Shown here in pieces: positions 6,168 to 6,610 of a stretch of DNA of 6,610 nt. The position numbers and the translations under genes were made by a program. This stretch comes from Desulfobacula sp. Its GTDB lineage: Bacteria > Desulfobacterota > Desulfobacteria > Desulfobacterales > Desulfobacteraceae. The notes under the pieces were generated by a model. The model was not told the origin of the DNA, did not search any database, and saw nothing but the letters and a program-made list of their open reading frames with translations. Positions within the stretch are counted from its first letter, which is position 1, and the number at the start of each line of letters is the position of its first letter. The stretch is taken from assembly GCA_011390085.1 (NCBI GenBank), contig JAABTB010000131.1:1-6610 (forward strand), written 5' to 3'.

Positions 6168-6198
6168 TTGACTTTTTGAACAATATCGGTTATTTAAT
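6168..6198 (+). promoter_or_regulatory. possible promoter for hisI
   Basis: TTGACT (6168-6173, 5/6) is followed by TTTAAT (6193-6198, 5/6) at 19 bp, longer than ideal. TATTTA (6191-6196, 3/6) is the alternative at 17 bp. Either would give a leader of about 35-40 bases before the hisI ATG. No attenuator, leader peptide rich in His codons or riboswitch is visible in the 168-bp region between the two divergent genes. Confidence 0.3.
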
Positions 6199-6242
6199 AC
6201 AGTTTTAAGTATCATAATGCATGGGGAGTTTGTTTGGATGTC

Positions 6243-6610
6243 ATGATAAAACTTGATTTTAAAAAAAACAATGGACTGATTCCCGCCGTTGTGCAGGATT
6301 ACAGGACCGGAGAGGTCCTGATGCTGGCCTATATGAATGAAGAGGCTTTTACGGAAACGCTGAAGACCAGAAAGGCCACCTATTACAGCAGGTCAAGAAA
6401 ATCCTTATGGGTAAAAGGGGAAACATCCGGTCATGTTCAGCTTGTTAAGGAAATCAGAGTGGATTGTGATCTGGATACCCTTCTTTTAAAGGTGGAGCAG
6501 ATCGGTGGCGCAGCCTGTCATAAAGGATACAGGAGCTGCTTTTTTTCAAAACTGGAAGGACGGAATCTAAAAATAACGGAGTCAATCGTTTTTGACCCGG
6601 ATGAGGTATA
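6243..6610 (+). CDS. hisI: phosphoribosyl-AMP cyclohydrolase HisI (cut by window edge)
   Basis: Third-step enzyme of histidine biosynthesis, a cytoplasmic zinc enzyme that hydrolytically opens the adenine ring of phosphoribosyl-AMP. The window holds 122 codons with no stop. The family pattern is plain: [10 protein letters not shown] (11-20), [12 protein letters not shown] (24-35), [19 protein letters not shown] (46-64), VDCDLD (73-78) and [10 protein letters not shown] (91-100). Cys75, Cys92 and Cys99 correspond to the metal-binding cysteines, and Asp74, Asp76 and Asp78 to the acidic cluster. The usual HTG is HKG here. The text ends at FDPDEV, typically the last few residues of stand-alone HisI, so a fused HisE domain is unlikely but cannot be excluded. 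The start is ATG 6243. An in-frame TTG at 6234 would fit the GGAG box (6225-6228) better (5 bases, against 14 to the ATG), so the true start is uncertain by three codons. Confidence 0.93.
   Translation, partial: MIKLDFKKNNGLIPAVVQDYRTGEVLMLAYMNEEAFTETLKTRKATYYSRSRKSLWVKGETSGHVQLVKEIRVDCDLDTLLLKVEQIGGAACHKGYRSCFFSKLEGRNLKITESIVFDPDEV

Noticed and set aside
5971..6171. 66-codon plus-strand open frame at the PBP start and intergenic region
   Set aside because: It overlaps the PBP membrane-anchor codons in antisense, has no ribosome site, and its hydrophobic look comes from the reverse of Lys-rich and Ala-rich codons.
6217..6246. Tiny open frames starting at ATG 6217 and ATG 6221 before hisI, considered as leader peptides
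   Set aside because: They have about 9 and 11 codons with only one His each and no attenuator structure follows, so a his leader peptide is not supported.
1..6610. A wholly new biological system, mobile element or defence locus
   Set aside because: Every coding region matches a known family in a conventional arrangement. There are no transposase, integrase, terminal repeats, CRISPR repeats or compositional breaks visible.

Overview
The window reads as an ordinary chromosomal stretch of a Gram-negative (diderm) bacterium. Two things show this: a complete Mla-type phospholipid transport operon, which only makes sense with an outer membrane, and a PBP1A-type class A penicillin-binding protein with an OB insertion. 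Protein style, moderate GC and the presence of a STAS gene between mlaD and mlaC suggest a sulfate-reducing deltaproteobacterium, perhaps Desulfobacterales. That placement is inference from general resemblance, not from a search.

Layout: (1) 1-523, minus strand: the N-terminal 174 residues of a GAF-domain protein that runs off the left edge. (2) 524-645: a divergent control region with a near-consensus sigma70-type promoter on each strand. The rightward promoter overlaps a perfect 8+8 bp inverted repeat that looks like an operator. (3) 646-3655, plus strand: a tight five-gene operon, mlaF (ATPase), mlaE (permease), mlaD (MCE protein), a STAS-domain protein in the mlaB role, and mlaC (periplasmic carrier). 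Gaps are 16, 17 and 6 bp, followed by a 14-bp overlap. (4) 3669-6074, minus strand: a full-length bifunctional peptidoglycan glycosyltransferase/transpeptidase, convergent with the mla operon and only 13 bp away. (5) 6075-6242: a second divergent intergenic region with weak promoter candidates. (6) 6243-6610, plus strand: hisI (phosphoribosyl-AMP cyclohydrolase), cut by the right edge, probably within a few residues of its end.

How the genes work together: MlaF, MlaE, MlaD and the STAS protein should form the inner-membrane ABC complex. MlaC should shuttle phospholipid across the periplasm to or from an outer-membrane partner (MlaA in E. coli), which is not encoded here. The penicillin-binding protein is a separate envelope function. 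HisI belongs to histidine biosynthesis and has no evident link to its neighbours.

I found no tRNA, rRNA, CRISPR array, insertion sequence, prophage gene or convincing intrinsic terminator, and no sign of a wholly new system. The points most worth a second look are the divergent promoter/operator region, a possibly leaderless GAF mRNA, and the STAS protein, which keeps the phosphorylatable DSSG motif and sits between mlaD and mlaC.
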